64,000 nucleotides of DNA from Polytrichum commune (taxonomy: Eukaryota > Streptophyta > Polytrichopsida > Polytrichales > Polytrichaceae): the NCBI GenBank assembly GCA_950295325.1, contig OX485803.1, positions 75,345,554 to 75,409,553 of the forward strand. The letters are read 5' to 3'. The position numbers and the translations under genes are program-made. Below, in pieces: positions 1 to 12,666 of this stretch (the stretch's first letter is position 1; every line of letters begins with the position of its first letter). Under the pieces are notes generated by a model. That model did not search any database, was not told where the DNA came from, and saw nothing but the letters and a program-made list of their open reading frames with translations.

Positions 1-579
1 GAATGTAAATTTACTTTTGCGATGATTGCCCAAGACTCGTATACTTGTAGCGGTTATACATCGTAACCGAACCTTGATAAGTACTGCATTGGGGTGGGGT
101 GCTTGAGGAAAAGGCTCAAAAGTAGGGTATGATATTATATCTACTAGGGTTCATTGATGTGTGCGTAAATTTCCTTCTTGAAAAACATGGGATACCATAG
201 AGGGCTCCCTATTTCATATTTACATGTGCTGGAATGTAGTTTCCACCCGGGATACAATTGAGTCCTGGCGAATGTGAACATGACATGTAACACATTATGA
301 AGAAAACCTAATTAATTTGTGTCAGAATAGGAAGCCCTCTACAGTATGAAGGGCTCGAATTCAATTACCTCGTATGGTAAGAATGTAAATCTACTTTTGC
401 GATGATCGCCCAAGACTCGTATACTTGTAGCGGTTATACATCGTAACCGAACCTTGATAAGTACTGCATTGGGGTGGGGTGCTTGAGGGAAAGGCTCCAA
501 AGTAGGGTATGATATTATATCGACTAGGGTTCATCGATGTGTGCATAAATTTCAATTTCCTTGTTGAGAAACATGGGAT
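1..579. repeat. Two direct copies of a ~195-bp block, period 380 bp
   Basis: The block starting at position 1 (gaatgtaaat...) recurs at 381 with a handful of substitutions and a 6-base insertion near 552; similarity ends at about 193 and 579. The window begins exactly inside the first copy, so more units may lie to the left. No coding potential is visible. It may be a small tandem satellite or a duplicated part of a transposon. Confidence 0.85.
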
Positions 580-2171
580 TCGAAGGGCTCGGAGTCGATG
601 ATCTACTTATTATTCGTGCGTCCTCCCGAAACTGAACTGAAATATCAATCCTAGGTGCCGAGGTACAAGCCACAAGCAACAGGTGAGGGCCTCCCCCCCT
701 AAAGTTAGCTAGCCTGCCTCTCGAGTTCCCGGGCCTCGTTGACAAATTGCTAGTCCTTTTCCATGTATTTGGGAACACAAGTTTCACCCCTCGCCCCACC
801 CCGATGGCTCTATGTCATCAGCCGTTGTCCTTCAACAAACGCGGCCACGGCGTATACTAGGTGTTGTTATGTGTGTACCCCGGCTACTACTCCTCTTACC
901 GGCGGGCGGGTGGGCGGGACCGACATCATCATAATAATACTACTAGTGTTAATAATGATGATAATAATATTGTTAATGTCTTTGGGTACAAATTGAAAGA
1001 TTCAATTGCAAGGGAAACCAAACGTACAACCAGCTACGTCCAAGGCTCCCAAGGGGTGAAGTCCCACCACGGGGTCCAAGGGAATAAATGTGGTAATAGG
1101 AGGAATAAATAAGGTTTCCAACGCATCACTAGATCAACAGTTGGGTTCTAAGGCAATCCGCTTGTTGGCGGAAGAACGATGCGAATTGTTCACTGTGGTG
1201 GATTTGCAAGAGTTTTTAGTGATGAAGGACAAGTTTTTAGAGGTGAGGGACGATCGCCCGAGATCCATGTGTTTGTAGTGCATCAAGGGCATTTATTTTT
1301 TATTTTTTATTTATTTAAATTTTTTCCAAAACATTTACGTGAACATCCTTAGGAGCATTTTCAAGCTCCACCTAACTTTTCCTCCTATCTCGTCTACCAT
1401 TATACATAAATATTTAATTCACCTCTTGTCATCCATATCCTAAATATTTTCACCTTGGGAGAGGAACATTATTTCATGAGCAAGGTCATGTGACTTGTGA
1501 GCTTGCTCATGTTTGGGCACTTCTATTTTTGTGGAGTAGGTCCCGACTCCCCATGACCAAATACTCTTTCTATTTTTCATGGGCAAGTTAAGGCGATCTC
1601 CTTTAAAACACCAGGTAGTGTAACTTTTTACTAAATGGTTAAAAGTAGTAGCAAAGTGTTGTTTAATTTGGATTATTTTTCATGGCTCCCTCTATTGTTG
1701 TGTTGGGTACTCAAATACAGAATATGAAGATGTGATCTTCAAAACTTATCGTTAAAAGTATTGCTCAAAAGGTAATGGCTAAATTTGGTTTTGGATATAG
1801 ATTTTATGACCTTAAACATTTTGAAGTCGGATTATTTTTCATATTCCTTGAATTCATTATAAACTTGAAGGCACCATTTCAAATTATGTAGAAAAATTCC
1901 TATTCAATGTAATTTTTATCATGTTTTTATTTTAAATTAGACAATTATGTGCTCAATATATCAACCTGCACACTACTTGCACCGTCTTCTAAAGTATGTA
2001 GACTTTTCTTGAAAAAAAAATCTGGTCAACATAAATTGCTTGGCTTTGTAGATCAATATGTTTTTCAAATGTTTATGATTTTTTCCTCCACAAAATTCAA
2101 AGTTAGTATATAGTTTTGAATCACTTCACTTGAACTTGTGTAGGGTAATGGAGTTTTATACTTGACCGTGC
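580..2171. other. Non-coding stretch, no gene recognised
   Basis: Short open frames occur here, including 62 codons at 1090-1278, but they match no family I know. There is a trinucleotide-like run of ATA/GAT between about 925 and 975. From 1300 on the sequence is AT-rich and featureless. Confidence 0.5.
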
Positions 2172-2179
2172 TTGTGCCC

Positions 2180-2405
2180 CTATGATCGGGGAGAACCGGC
2201 AGTTAGTTACAGATGAACCGGTTGAGTTTGAGAAATAACTAGTTGAAGTTCAAGACATCAGGAGAATTACCAATCACTTTAGAAAAAATTATGGAATATA
2301 CCTCAAATTAATATAAGAAAACCAAAGGATGTCAACATGTACCCGGTTGGACTTGCAAACACTAGGATCTCAACCAATTATGCCCAAAAATCTCCCCAAT
2401 CACTG
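2180..2405. mobile_element. hAT-type MITE, family A (226 bp)
   Basis: Terminal inverted repeats ctatgatcggggaga (left) and the complement of cagtgattggggaga (right) bound this copy. It is flanked by an 8-bp target duplication with one mismatch, ttgtgccc (2172-2179) and ttgcgccc (2406-2413). Subterminal aaccggtt-like motifs occur near both ends. The 8-bp duplication and TIRs beginning with C point to the hAT superfamily. No transposase is encoded. Confidence 0.85.
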
Positions 2406-2830
2406 TTGCGCCCATTTGTCAAGTGTGTTTATCTCCTTTCGGTCATGATTTGTGACTTGTGCAATGTGCCAAGTTTATGAGAAATTATGTCATGACACTA
2501 AAAGTGATGAAATCGGGAGGAAGGGAATTATCATGTACAAGTGTACTTCTTCTCCATTCAACTTAGAATTTGAGCCCGTATAGGTTTGTGGCTATATCAT
2601 CTCAAAGGACTTTGACTAGGTTAATTCAAGTCTTTGAAGCTAATTTTGGTCAAATTACCTCCCCCCCCAAAGTTACCTCGGTCTCCATGCTACATGTTGT
2701 TTCAAGATTTTTATATTGGAGAATGAGATGTATGCATGTAGAAAGTTCCCTCTCACCATAAAATATAGCACTTTCTATAGGAATATGAACCAAAAATGCC
2801 TATGGTAATCCACTAGGGCTCAAGATTTTG

Positions 2831-3149
2831 GGGCCAGTTCACACAAGGTCCCAAGTCCTAACTCTCAAGTCACTTGAGGTTAATTTGTGCAATCTCAACC
2901 AGTGAGAGCATGGAGGTTGAGACTTACCACTTCACTTGGGGTCCCAAGCCCTAAGTACCATGTATGATATGGCAAACACTTTCTGGAGGTGAGGGCTTGG
3001 GGCTTGTGTTGAGACTTGGGTCAAGCAATAAGTTAGACCCGACTCTCAACACAAATCCCGTGAGGGTCAAAAATTGGGACTTTGCGTCCATGTTGGGACT
3101 TGCTAACATGTTCGGGACTCGGGACTTGGGACCCCATGTGAACTGGCCC
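2831..3149. mobile_element. PIF/Harbinger-like MITE, subfamily P2
   Basis: Ends are gggccagttcacacaagg and the complement of a matching right end (catgtgaactggccc). Right flank is TTA (3150-3152); left flank is TTG, a decayed form. A second member lies at 33861-34146. The gggcc start and 3-bp TTA/TAA flanks are typical of Tourist/Harbinger MITEs. Non-coding. Confidence 0.75.
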
Positions 3150-3152
3150 TTA

Positions 3153-4275
3153 GGCACCCATGTTAGGAGGTCCGATAGAAACTCTTCTCTCATTATCCCA
3201 TGTAACGTAAACTCAATTCACTGGGAAATTTGGAGTCTCATAGTATTGTATTGCTCATGTTGGGGTCTAAACAATTCAAAATTTGGAAATCAAGCAAGGA
3301 AGGGTTTGGGCTAATAATTCACCTTCATGAATGCTTGGCCCTCACTTGCGGGGGGAGAGAGGGAATAATCATGTACAAGCATACCTCTCTTTCATCCAAC
3401 ATAAAAACCCTGAAACAGTATGCAACATGAAAGTTACTTTCTTTAGTTGACTTCACATCATAATTAGCTTTAAAAACCCAAAATTAGTGTACTCGAGATT
3501 GTGTGAGATGATATGTCGACAAACCTACAAGGAGTAAAGTTTTTTTGTTAGATGGATGAGAGGTACGCTCGCATATGAAAATTCCCTCTCTCCCACCTTC
3601 GGGATGGAACACTAACTTATAATACATGACTGATGTAACCCTAACTGATGCTCAACCCTCATGGCCAATCCTGCAATTCAAGATACTGGAAACAACCTCT
3701 CTTTCCTAGTGTTGATTTGAAGATGAATTAATTAAGTGACCCAAAAACCTAAGACTGATCAATCGAGGGAAGCTCACTCTTTAATCCCGATTTTTATTGA
3801 TGCTTCATCATAGCATTGCTAATGCAAGTTGCAACACAAGCTGCGGTTCTTAGATCCACACTTACCACATACCACTACAAATTAATAAACATAGGTGTCA
3901 GTATTGTTGCATTTGGATTACACAAGTAAATATCTTGCCTTATCGGTTGATAAATCGGTTGACAAGGAAACCGGTTGATTTGGTTTCAAAAGGAGGAGAA
4001 GGAGGAGAAGGAGACGGTGTCGATTTACAAAAGATTGTCGTAACCGAAAGCATCATGAATCTTGGCGCGTGGGTAACTATTTCAACGCTGTGGCCGAAGC
4101 AATCCTGGTGTACTAACAAGAAGTCAGAAGCGGGAAACAAACTGTCGATCGTGTTGACAAGCCCTGACAAGCAACTGGGAGTGGATAGATATGGGCCTGT
4201 TCCCCATGCACTCAACCTCCATAGCTCTGATCTGGAGCAGCTCATCACCACCACCAACTCCAAGCTCCCTTTCAC
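3153..4275. other. Non-coding stretch, no gene recognised
   Basis: Low-complexity ggaggagaaggaggagaagg lies near 3992-4011. Open frames from 3935 run into the transposon at 4284, so they are not gene evidence. Nothing else is recognised. Confidence 0.45.
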
Positions 4276-4283
4276 ACCTCACC

Positions 4284-4506
4284 CACTGTCCGCGCAGGTT
4301 TCTGGGCATAACCGGTCGAGATTCGCTTATTGTTTCCAACATACACCGATTACATGCCGGTGTCTTTTGGTTGAGGAATATTCTGCAAATTCCTCTAAAA
4401 TCGGTGCTTAATTTTCCTGTTAAAAGCCTTGAAACTGAACTGGTTATTTTTTTGTCAAACTCAACCCGTTCATCTGTAACTAGCTGTCGGTTCTCCCTGT
4501 TCATTG
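4284..4506. mobile_element. hAT-type MITE, family A (223 bp)
   Basis: Reverse orientation relative to the 2180 copy. The 8-bp target duplication is exact: acctcacc at 4276-4283 and 4507-4514. TIRs are cactgtccgcgcagg and the complement of caatgaacagggaga. Several ccggtt motifs are subterminal. Confidence 0.9.
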
Positions 4507-4583
4507 ACCTCACCCAATTTTACATACATACAACATATGGAGGCAGGCATGAAGGTTTGAAAGTGTTGGATGGTGGATTGTAA

Positions 4584-5064
4584 GAGCCACTTCACACACG
4601 AGACTGAGAGCCCGTGATTATTACACTTTGAGCACTCTTATTGGTGGTAGTTCGCTTCACACTACGCTTGAGGGACCAACGACATATGTGAATGCAAGAT
4701 GGATGTAAAGTCTACATGGATTCCTCCATGGCATCAGATGGATCATGTTTCATGGTCACTTGGACTATTCTCAAAAACCACCTCTTGGAGGTAGGCATAA
4801 TACAAAATCGGGAGACCATGGCACTCTGAACGCTCACAACCGTTGAATTATTCTATTTTATCATGTGTGAGGATGTGCATGAATAGAAATTCATTGAAAT
4901 AGCATTTAGTTGAGGGCCCGGTCACATATGACTTCACACTACACTTGAGGGTCCGTGACTACACTACATGACTTTGAAGGTGTGTTGGGATAGCCATTGG
5001 ACACTTTCTTTTGGGCTTTCACAATATCATGGTCACGGCTCTTGGCTCGTGTGTGAAGTGGCCC
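4584..5064. mobile_element. PIF/Harbinger-like MITE, subfamily P1a (481 bp)
   Basis: Left end gagccacttcacacacgag; right end is the complement of gggccacttcacacacgag. Both flanks are TAA (4581-4583 and 5065-5067). The interior matches the inner part of the compound copy at 18376-18872. No ORF of note. Confidence 0.85.
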
Positions 5065-5074
5065 TAACTTTAAT

Positions 5075-5525
5075 TTAACACTCAAATCCACTCCACACCC
5101 AATTCTTGTGGGATATGGAGCATACAATGACTCCAAGATGATTAGAAAATCCAAATAGTGACAGTACCCACTTTCCTCATGATATTTGGAGCTCGCATGA
5201 ATATGCTAATCATCGTCAAAGTGGAGATTCTTTGAGATGTTATTAAATGATGATACAGGTTTTGTAAACCATGTTGATTGTGGCGTATAGAATGGTTAGT
5301 TCAAGTTTTGAGCACGTAGTCTGATTTGTTTTGGCTAGGTGTTTTTTGGTGTCCACTCTTAGATTCACACCTACCCATACTCCACTCGTTTGTATTAGGC
5401 ATGTATTTAAGACCAGATACCAAAATGAGCACCTTAAATAGCTTGCATGGGCATTTTATATGGGTTGCCAATCTCCCAATTCGACATTTGAAAATATGGC
5501 AACATTGACAGTAGTTAAGAATGGA
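5075..5525. repeat. Family D repeat copy (degenerate)
   Basis: Shares phrases such as gatgattag...atgaatat...gtggagattctt and ttttggtgtccactcttaga with copies near 19.9 kb and 45.2 kb. Ends are not sharp. It directly abuts the preceding MITE. Confidence 0.5.
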
Positions 5526-8500
5526 CACCAAAAAAAGATGCATTGTAAGGATGAGATTAGACATTAATGTCCTCAAAATACTATGAAAATACAAGGGGAA
5601 GGGGGGGGGGTGGACTCTTCATTAGAAACCTAAATGATGTGCGTGGGTTGGTATGAAATTTAAGTCCCTATATTCGAGAACTATATAAAGAATATTAACA
5701 AGTGTAAACGTACTAATGACATGCTAGAAAATGGACTCATATATTTACACTAATTTTTTCAATGTAATGTAATAAATGCCTTCACTACATATAAAAATCT
5801 AAATCTTGAATTAAATAGTCATTTATTAAAAATAAAGTCCACTTTCATTTTCCAATAAGAAAGTCATTGAACATTTTTTTCATCGATAACATGTAACTCA
5901 AAGATTGCATCAAGCAAACAAAGACAAGAACACAATAATTTAGCCATAAGTTAAAGAGCAAAACTCAAGGGAACCCAAGAACACTCCATGAACCTTTAGT
6001 TTGGAAAAACCTATAACCCAAATGCAAACACCAAGAACAATGGACAAGATAGTCATGAAGGACTATTATCATATGATGACAATGAATGAATATGTGAATT
6101 GGATGGAACTAGCACATCCATTGTCAAATTTTCTCTAACCCCTAGGGACCCCTTTTGTACATCTACCTTTACTTCAACATTCTCAATAGCCTTTTTAAAT
6201 GTGCACACTAGAGAAAAATAATACCTCTCCCTTATGTATACTATCTACGCTAATGCCTCAAATAATACCCCTTCTTACGCTGACGTTAGTGCACATATGG
6301 TATGAAGAGTCCACGCCCGGATCAAAATATCGGCATTCAACCATTCTAAGTTCATCGACTAGTAACACAACTAGGAGGACCTGCCCAAGACGAGCGGTGA
6401 TCATTCAAAGAGAAAGAGAATCTTTACTTTGACCTCCTATAACTCTTGCATCTCGTGAAACTTCGATCACTAATTTGTGAAAACTTGAAACGATCATTGA
6501 CAATCTTCGTACATGATTCATTGCAGCAAGCACGCAGTAGGGCCTTTATATTATTCAACCTGAACATACTATATTCCATCTCCCACTGGAGGAACAGTTT
6601 CAACTTGGTTTTGTCACTCGGAGTCACCAAGGAGAATATAATCAAACAATGCTCAAAATTCAGTGAAACAACCGAAGAACTCTGTCGTGATTCTTGACCC
6701 GCCTGACACGGCAAGCAGGGCCATCATCACTAACGACTGGAACTAGAAATGCAACAAAGATTCAACTGCAAAGCGACTCATGAGTTGATTGAATTTTTGG
6801 ATCTGCCAAAAATTCGTGAAAAGCTGGATCGTGTACCCTATCCAGGACTCCTCAAATTAATCGAATATTAGGTAGCTGGTCATGAGTATCGGCCTGCTAG
6901 CTGCAGGCTTATTCTCATGATCAAGGTTGTTCACAAAACCTTCAAACTGAACTGCACTTGCAGTCTTAGCAAAGAAATATAAGGACTTTTCTGTACTTGT
7001 CATCGGAAAGGCTGTGTGCATTTGTGAGCAGAAATTAAACCTACGATGTACTAAGTTAGTACTGTAATTGAGTCCTCATCAGAATTTAAGTTCATGTAGC
7101 ACTTTAGTATTAAGAAATAGGAACCAATGATCCAAATTTGGAGTGCAGGGGTACTGCGTATTGATTCGGATTTCTTAGGCGTGTCTCTTTTGTAAGAAAT
7201 GCTGGAGATGGAGTCCAGGCTGCGCAGGTATTCAATTGAGATTCATCTGTCAATCTACAATTTCACAGCTGAATTTTCGGAGCCTGTAAATTCTTAGATA
7301 CACTCTGAGCTCGTCACAAAAAGCTTCATCTGTGAATTCGTGATGAGCTCAGAGTCATGTACTACTGTTGTAATTGCGTCCTCATCAAAGTCACTGATGA
7401 GTATAGAACGGCCATGGAACAGATATATGCGAGACTTGCAACTTTAATTTGTAAGGTAAGAGGTGTCCGATCCCATCAGTGACCCAATTTGAAATTGATT
7501 TTTTTTTTTTTTAAATTTTTACACCTGAATTGGACAAACACATACTTCTAAAATGAACACTTAAAGTGATTTTTATTCTAAAGCTGATCAACCGTAGCTC
7601 ACTTGTTGAAAGAGTCAAAAAGTCTGAAGTTTCTACACGTCTATTAAGCCTGGTGGGTGGACTGTTGGGGCCTACGGGAGGCTATGGAACCACCGAAACC
7701 ATTTCACATTCACTCAATTGCATGAGCCTCCTTGACCAAGAGTAAATTTAGAATTGAGTGTGGAAATTTTCAAGGATGTTAATCAGAGTGGGATTAGAGC
7801 CTCAACAAGTGGTCAAAGTCGTCCATAGCTTTCTTCTTAACCATGTGTAAGGATGTGCTCGGAGTTCTATTCTAGTTTCAAGAACAAATTTAAGAATCAA
7901 GGTCTTTGATTACGTGCATGAATGTTCGCAAGCACAGTCAAGTGGCAACTTCTCATTTATAGATCGACACCTCATTGTCACCTATCTTCAAGATAAGCCC
8001 TCTCCCGTCTACCAATACATTGTATTAAACTTAAAGACTTTGCCACATAGTGTACATACTTTGCACGATGCTTAAGGTAGATTGGTTTTGGTCCAACGTA
8101 GACAAATATGTAAACACCTACTTTTAAGGGTGGTTCTGCAACTAACAAATTTATCAAAGTGAGATGAACCTTCTATGTTGATAATTAATTGAAAATGAGA
8201 TCTTATTTAGACAAGGATGTGCAAATGGATGTGACGTTGCTTTTAAACATCACATGATGTGACAACACATGATGTGTAAATACTTTGATAAGGAAACCGG
8301 TGTTTTTTTTTTTTTTTTTTTTTTGGTTCAACTGCTATTAGCAATCTTAGAGTAGTCGACTGTTGCTAGTAGTCAAATTCACAAGAAAAATTAAGTAAAA
8401 AATAATCTAGATCATTAGATCTTGCATCCAACAAGATCTAACAATTCTAAGATTTAGAATTTTTTCCTTGAAGTCAATTGCTAAGTAGCAATCGACTTAG

Positions 8501-9423
8501 TTGTCAACCTGACATATGACCAAGGTGTTGATTGTATCAAATTACCCTTGAGTAAATTGTTGGACCCCCCCCCCCCTTTCTCTCCCCCCGCTGACGTGAC
8601 ATGAAGGTTGCCAATGTGCTATTCATGCATTTAACCTTCTTTAGAAAGGGCTAACAACAATAGTCATGAAGGAGGTGCCTTGATATGACAATCTTTGCAC
8701 ACAACAACTCAACTAGTATTTAGGCCAATTCTAGACAAATCCGGTGATTGACATCATCCTTTGAATCCCCTCGATATTGTGACTTCTTCGCACAACTATG
8801 TTGTTGTCTTGCATTATGACTTTCATTGGTTTTTCGTTTCTTTTTCTTTACTTATCATGCATTATGACCAAATAGTTATTTGTTTGTACTGTGCTTTTGT
8901 TTGCTATCACACATTGTGTGCATAGTTTTGGACCATCTGAAAGTCTGGACTTCCCTAAATAGCTCTTAAACACCCACCTACCATCCTTGATCCAAATTTG
9001 ACATTGTTATAAATACATAGCTTGAGTGTCCAACTTTTTAATTTATGAGATGTTGAATCAGTGAGTGCCATATTCCGCAACATGTGGTTCAACGAGGAGT
9101 GGCAGAGAGTGACAATTAGGCAACATGGCCATTCAATAAGGGAAAGGGGGGGGGGGGGGGGCTATGTGGCTGTTTCATGAGCAAGACAATCTTCACTTTT
9201 GAAAATCACAGAAAAGTCCCACATAAGTGTAATTTCTCACACTTGTGTTTGCAAGCATTCAAAAAATAAAAAATGCAAGGCACCAATCTCATAAAAGCAT
9301 CAACTTAACACCACTCTGCCTTTCTCTAGGGAAAACACACCCACTACACCACTTAAGAGTGCCATTTGTCTCTGTCACAGGCACTTTTACCCTGTTTGAT
9401 AAGAACCGTCGGACTGCCCAGGA
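5526..9423. other. Long AT-rich non-coding stretch
   Basis: No gene is recognised with confidence. Visible items are a G-run near 5600, a 16-bp stem-loop at 7302-7355 (loop 22 nt), a long T-run near 8304-8325, a 28-bp near-palindrome at 8471-8498, a C-run near 8567 and a G-run near 9147. Two short coding-like frames lie at about 6650-6872: one ends DPPDTASRAIITNDWN, the other reads KIREKLDRVPYPGLLKLIEY. They are in different frames and hit stops, so at most they are gene debris. Confidence 0.4.
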
Positions 9424-9631
9424 CAGTGTCCGAGGAGGTTTTGGATGTAATCGCTTGAAATCCAAGCATTTCCAAGTCCGACTGGTTACATGTTGATATC
9501 TTTTGGTTTTTTTCCTGTATTGATTTACCATTTTCCACCGAAATGATGTGGCTGAAGTCTTTGATCTTGAACCGGTCATCTCTCACACTCAACCAGCCCA
9601 TATGTGAACCAGCGGTTGCATCTCCCCCATT
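9424..9631. mobile_element. hAT-type MITE, family A, degenerate copy
   Basis: Starts cagtgtccgaggagg and contains the family phrases aagtccgactggttacatg and ttgaaccggtcat. The right end (atctcccccattc) abuts the next copy and no target duplication can be read. Confidence 0.6.
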
Positions 9632-9632
9632 C

Positions 9633-9855
9633 CAATGAACAGGGAACCAACTGCTAGTTACAGGTTGAGTTTGTTAAATAACAGGAAGGAGTTCAAAGGC
9701 TTCAGGAAAATCACCAATCATTTCAGAGGAATCTACAGTTTATACCCTCATTTTACCAAGAAACAACTGAAAGATGTCCACAATTCAGCTGCTTGGACTG
9801 GGAAACACTAGGATCTCAACCAATAAATAACGTCCAAGAATCTCCCCCAACACTG
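9633..9855. mobile_element. hAT-type MITE, family A (223 bp)
   Basis: Opposite orientation to its left neighbour. Ends are caatgaacagggaacc and the complement of cagtgttgggggaga. Internal phrases match the other copies (cactaggatctcaacc). No flanking duplication is legible because two copies are joined here. Confidence 0.7.
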
Positions 9856-9996
9856 CGCCGTTGTTCAGTGCCCGCGTAATCAGTCATAATCGTATGACAC
9901 ATTGTGATGTTTCAGTTCGCCTTTCATTAATTCTCAGAGGTTTATATACCTTCCTCTTAAATGATCGGTAGTTCTCCTGAAGCCTCGGACTTCAAG

Positions 9997-10599
9997 GTAT
10001 GTCGGTGTTATTTGGTTCGGTTTCACTGTTCTCCAACTTCTACCGGGTAGATTTACACAACAGAACTCGTGTCGCATTACCAAATCTACGATGAAGCATA
10101 CACAAACAACCGGCTTGAAAAGTGGACCTCCCCTAATGTAGTTATGGTTACCAAAATTAAAAGCTTGTTGGTTTCTTAACCGGATACATCGATCCTCTCA
10201 ATTGTGTTCACTATTGAAAATAAAGTAATTAGAAAAATGTAAAGACGTAGTCCATTCTCCTCTAAATATGTCGCTCTTTCCGATGTTTGCTCTTTGCTGC
10301 TCACCGAACCACACACGAATCATATCTACGGGTCCGATTACGAAAGCGAGCCACTTAAGAGCGGTGCCCGGGAAGGAAGTTTTTGGGCATAGTCGGTCAA
10401 GATCCTAGTGATTATGAATCCAGCCGGTTACATGTTAGACATCTTCTGGTTTTGCTTTCATTAATTTGAGGCATATTCCTCTAAAACGACCGGTAATTCT
10501 CCTGAAGTCTCCAACCTCAACCGGTTATTTTTCAAACTCGACCGGTTCATCTGTAACCAACCGCCGGTTCTTCCCAGACATAGCTTAAGACCCATCTCA
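9997..10599. mobile_element. Family B MITE-like repeat, split by a family A insertion
   Basis: Starts near cggtgttatttggttcgg and ends near ttaagaccc. It matches copies at 12667-13003, about 14190-14776 and about 48590-48810 along phrases such as caaatctacgatgaagcat and caattgtgttcactattga. The family A element at 10362-10583 has inserted just inside its right end. Terminal ggtgtt/aacacc inverted repeats are best seen in the 12.7-kb copy. Confidence 0.6.
10362..10583. mobile_element. hAT-type MITE, family A (222 bp), nested
   Basis: Flanked by cttaagag (10354-10361) and cttaagac (10584-10591), an 8-bp duplication with one mismatch. TIRs are diverged (cggtgcccgggaagga against ctatgtctgggaagaa). 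It sits inside the family B copy. Confidence 0.8.
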
Positions 10600-10643
10600 A
10601 AGTCCACCGGCTGATCCAGAACTAGCGGTCCATCCGTCCTCCC

Positions 10644-10881
10644 CAGTGATCGGGGACATTTTTGGGCATACTAATCGGTTGAGATCCTAGTGTTTGCAAG
10701 TCCACCCGGGTACATGTTGACATCATCATCCTTCGGTTTTCCTCTATTAATTTGAAGTATATTCTTCCATAAATTCCTCTAAAGTGACCATTATATCTCC
10801 TGAAGTCTCGAACCTCAACCGGTTATTTCTCAACCTCCACCGGTTCATCTGTCACTAACCACCGGTTCTCCCCTGTCATTG
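10644..10881. mobile_element. hAT-type MITE, family A (238 bp)
   Basis: Ends cagtgatcggggaca and the complement of caatgacaggggaga. Flanks gtcctccc and gccctgct agree at only 5 of 8 positions, so this copy is older or its ends are slightly misplaced. It has many ccggtt motifs. Confidence 0.75.
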
Positions 10882-11694
10882 GCCCTGCTCACAGGCGCGG
10901 GAAACCAAACTCAAGAATGTGCGAACCCAAGTCGTGGAAAGCTTGGAAAGTGTAAGGGGGGGAATAATAATAATGTAATGCAGTACTCAAAGGCATTTGA
11001 AGATGGCGTCCAATGGGAACTAGAGGCGCGTTTCAAGGGGGTTTTCAAAGGCCAAATGTTTATATACAAAAATATATAAAAGGGGGAAAGGGGCCGGGGG
11101 GCAGGGGGGCGTGGGACGAGTGAGTTGGGTGCGGTGTTGATCGAGTGCATGTTCCTTGCAGGCGAGGGGGGCAATGAATGGGAGGCCATGATAAGGGTGT
11201 TTGGCTCATGTGCAGGCATTGAAGGGGCTGACTTCTCACCCCACCCCCCCCCCCCCTCCTCACGGGTACGGCCGGCGCATGGAGGCTTCCACATAAGCCG
11301 GTGCCTGCCACCCCCTCCATGATTCCAAGCTCCCCACCCATAAAAGCCGCTCATAAAATTTGGCAAATGATCATAGCCCTCGCCATATCATGAGGACCCC
11401 CCCCCCGGAACCCCTACCCTTACCCCTACTTCCTTTCAAAAGCCTTCCGAGAGGGGTTAACGTACTCATGAGTAACCGTTGAGGGGCTTAAAATGCGATA
11501 TCACTTGAGGTATACCGTTGTCGTCGCGCTCCCACTCGAACGTAACGTGGTGGGGGAGATTACGAGTTTTTTCTTTACTTAACTATCAAAGAGTCATGGG
11601 AGTTTGAGAACGAATTGGGTTGGGCTCGCACCTCGTTTGATGCCTTAATACGCCTACATAGCTAGGTACCTTCGAAGGTGAAAATAACATTCCA
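10882..11694. other. GC-skewed low-complexity stretch, no gene
   Basis: Between 11080 and 11420 there are long G-rich and C-rich runs (ggggccggggggcagggggg, then C-runs near 11243 and 11398). Open frames on both strands here are a by-product of this composition. Nothing recognised. Confidence 0.5.
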
Positions 11695-12228
11695 ATGATG
11701 ACGGTGGCAATGATTGTGAACTTGGAGTCGGGTCCTCATAGAGGAGGAGCTCATGCAAAGGACAACGACTATGTGGCGGAAATCCACTCGAGCCGGTCTC
11801 TTTTGAAAATTTGCAGGAAAATCCCATGTGTTATTCCAACTCGAATGAATAAATTCACTAAGTTCAAGGGTTGCAGGAAAAGGGAATCAAACACAGGCTT
11901 GCAGTTCACATTCTATCTGAAGGGGCATGCTGCTTACTGCTCTAAAGTAGATGGTGCCAAAACCGTCACTATGATAAGTGCTAGCCGAGCGCACCTTGAG
12001 CATAGATACCATTATGAGATTTAGAGAGTCTTCAATGGTCCTCGTTGGCGATTGACAAGGGAGTCTAATGCACCAAGGTATGTCTTATTTGAAATTTATG
12101 TGAAAAAGTTAGAAAGGTTCAAGGTTTTATTGGTAGAGGATCCGAAACCTGCAACACGAGATCCACATGTTAAGGTGGTGGGCATTCTCATACTCAATAC
12201 GTGGACCTTATGTGGTCAATCTTGTTAA
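11695..12228 (+). pseudogene. Decayed ORF of unknown family
   Basis: The frame starting with ATG at 11695 is open for 109 codons, hits TAG at 12022-12024, then stays open in the same frame to TAA at 12226-12228. Both halves look protein-like (for example GAKTVTMISASRAHLEHRYH before and YVLFEIYVKKLERFKVLLVE after the stop). A related, far more decayed copy lies at about 61270-61420. Two dispersed copies suggest a retroelement or transposon gene. I do not recognise the domain. Confidence 0.4.
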
Positions 12229-12666
12229 TTGGTTACTTAAATTTGAGTGGTAACCCATTGATATATGGAGAGTACATGGCATGCTTTGTAATTAAAAATG
12301 GACGCCATAATGAAATGTGTTAGGACAAGATTGAACTCTGTGTTCAAAATACATCAACCATTATAATTTTCCCAAACAACATAAATGGGAGGGCCTATAA
12401 GATCACTTTAAAAGAAAGGAAATCTTCGCTTTAGCCACTTATAACCTTTGCATTTCAACTCCAAGCATAAAACTTGGAGTGGTAATTTGTGTGATTTGTA
12501 ATTGCTAATCGGATTAAACAATTTCCCACGCAATCCAAAAGCCTACATTCTTTGTGAAGTTTGGAAGTGCCCACAATAAGGCCACATAGTCCTTAGTTGT
12601 CACACTAGAATATAAATTTTCCAAGTTCTTAACGGCTAATGTCTTAGGATTAAAATTTTATAAGGA

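Noticed and set aside
4124-4583. Overlapping ~130-codon ORFs on both strands
   Set aside because: They cross a hAT MITE with intact 8-bp duplications, so the frames are accidental.
10911-11366. 151-codon minus-strand ORF rich in proline and glycine
   Set aside because: Produced by G/C homopolymer runs; several frames on both strands are open in the same place.
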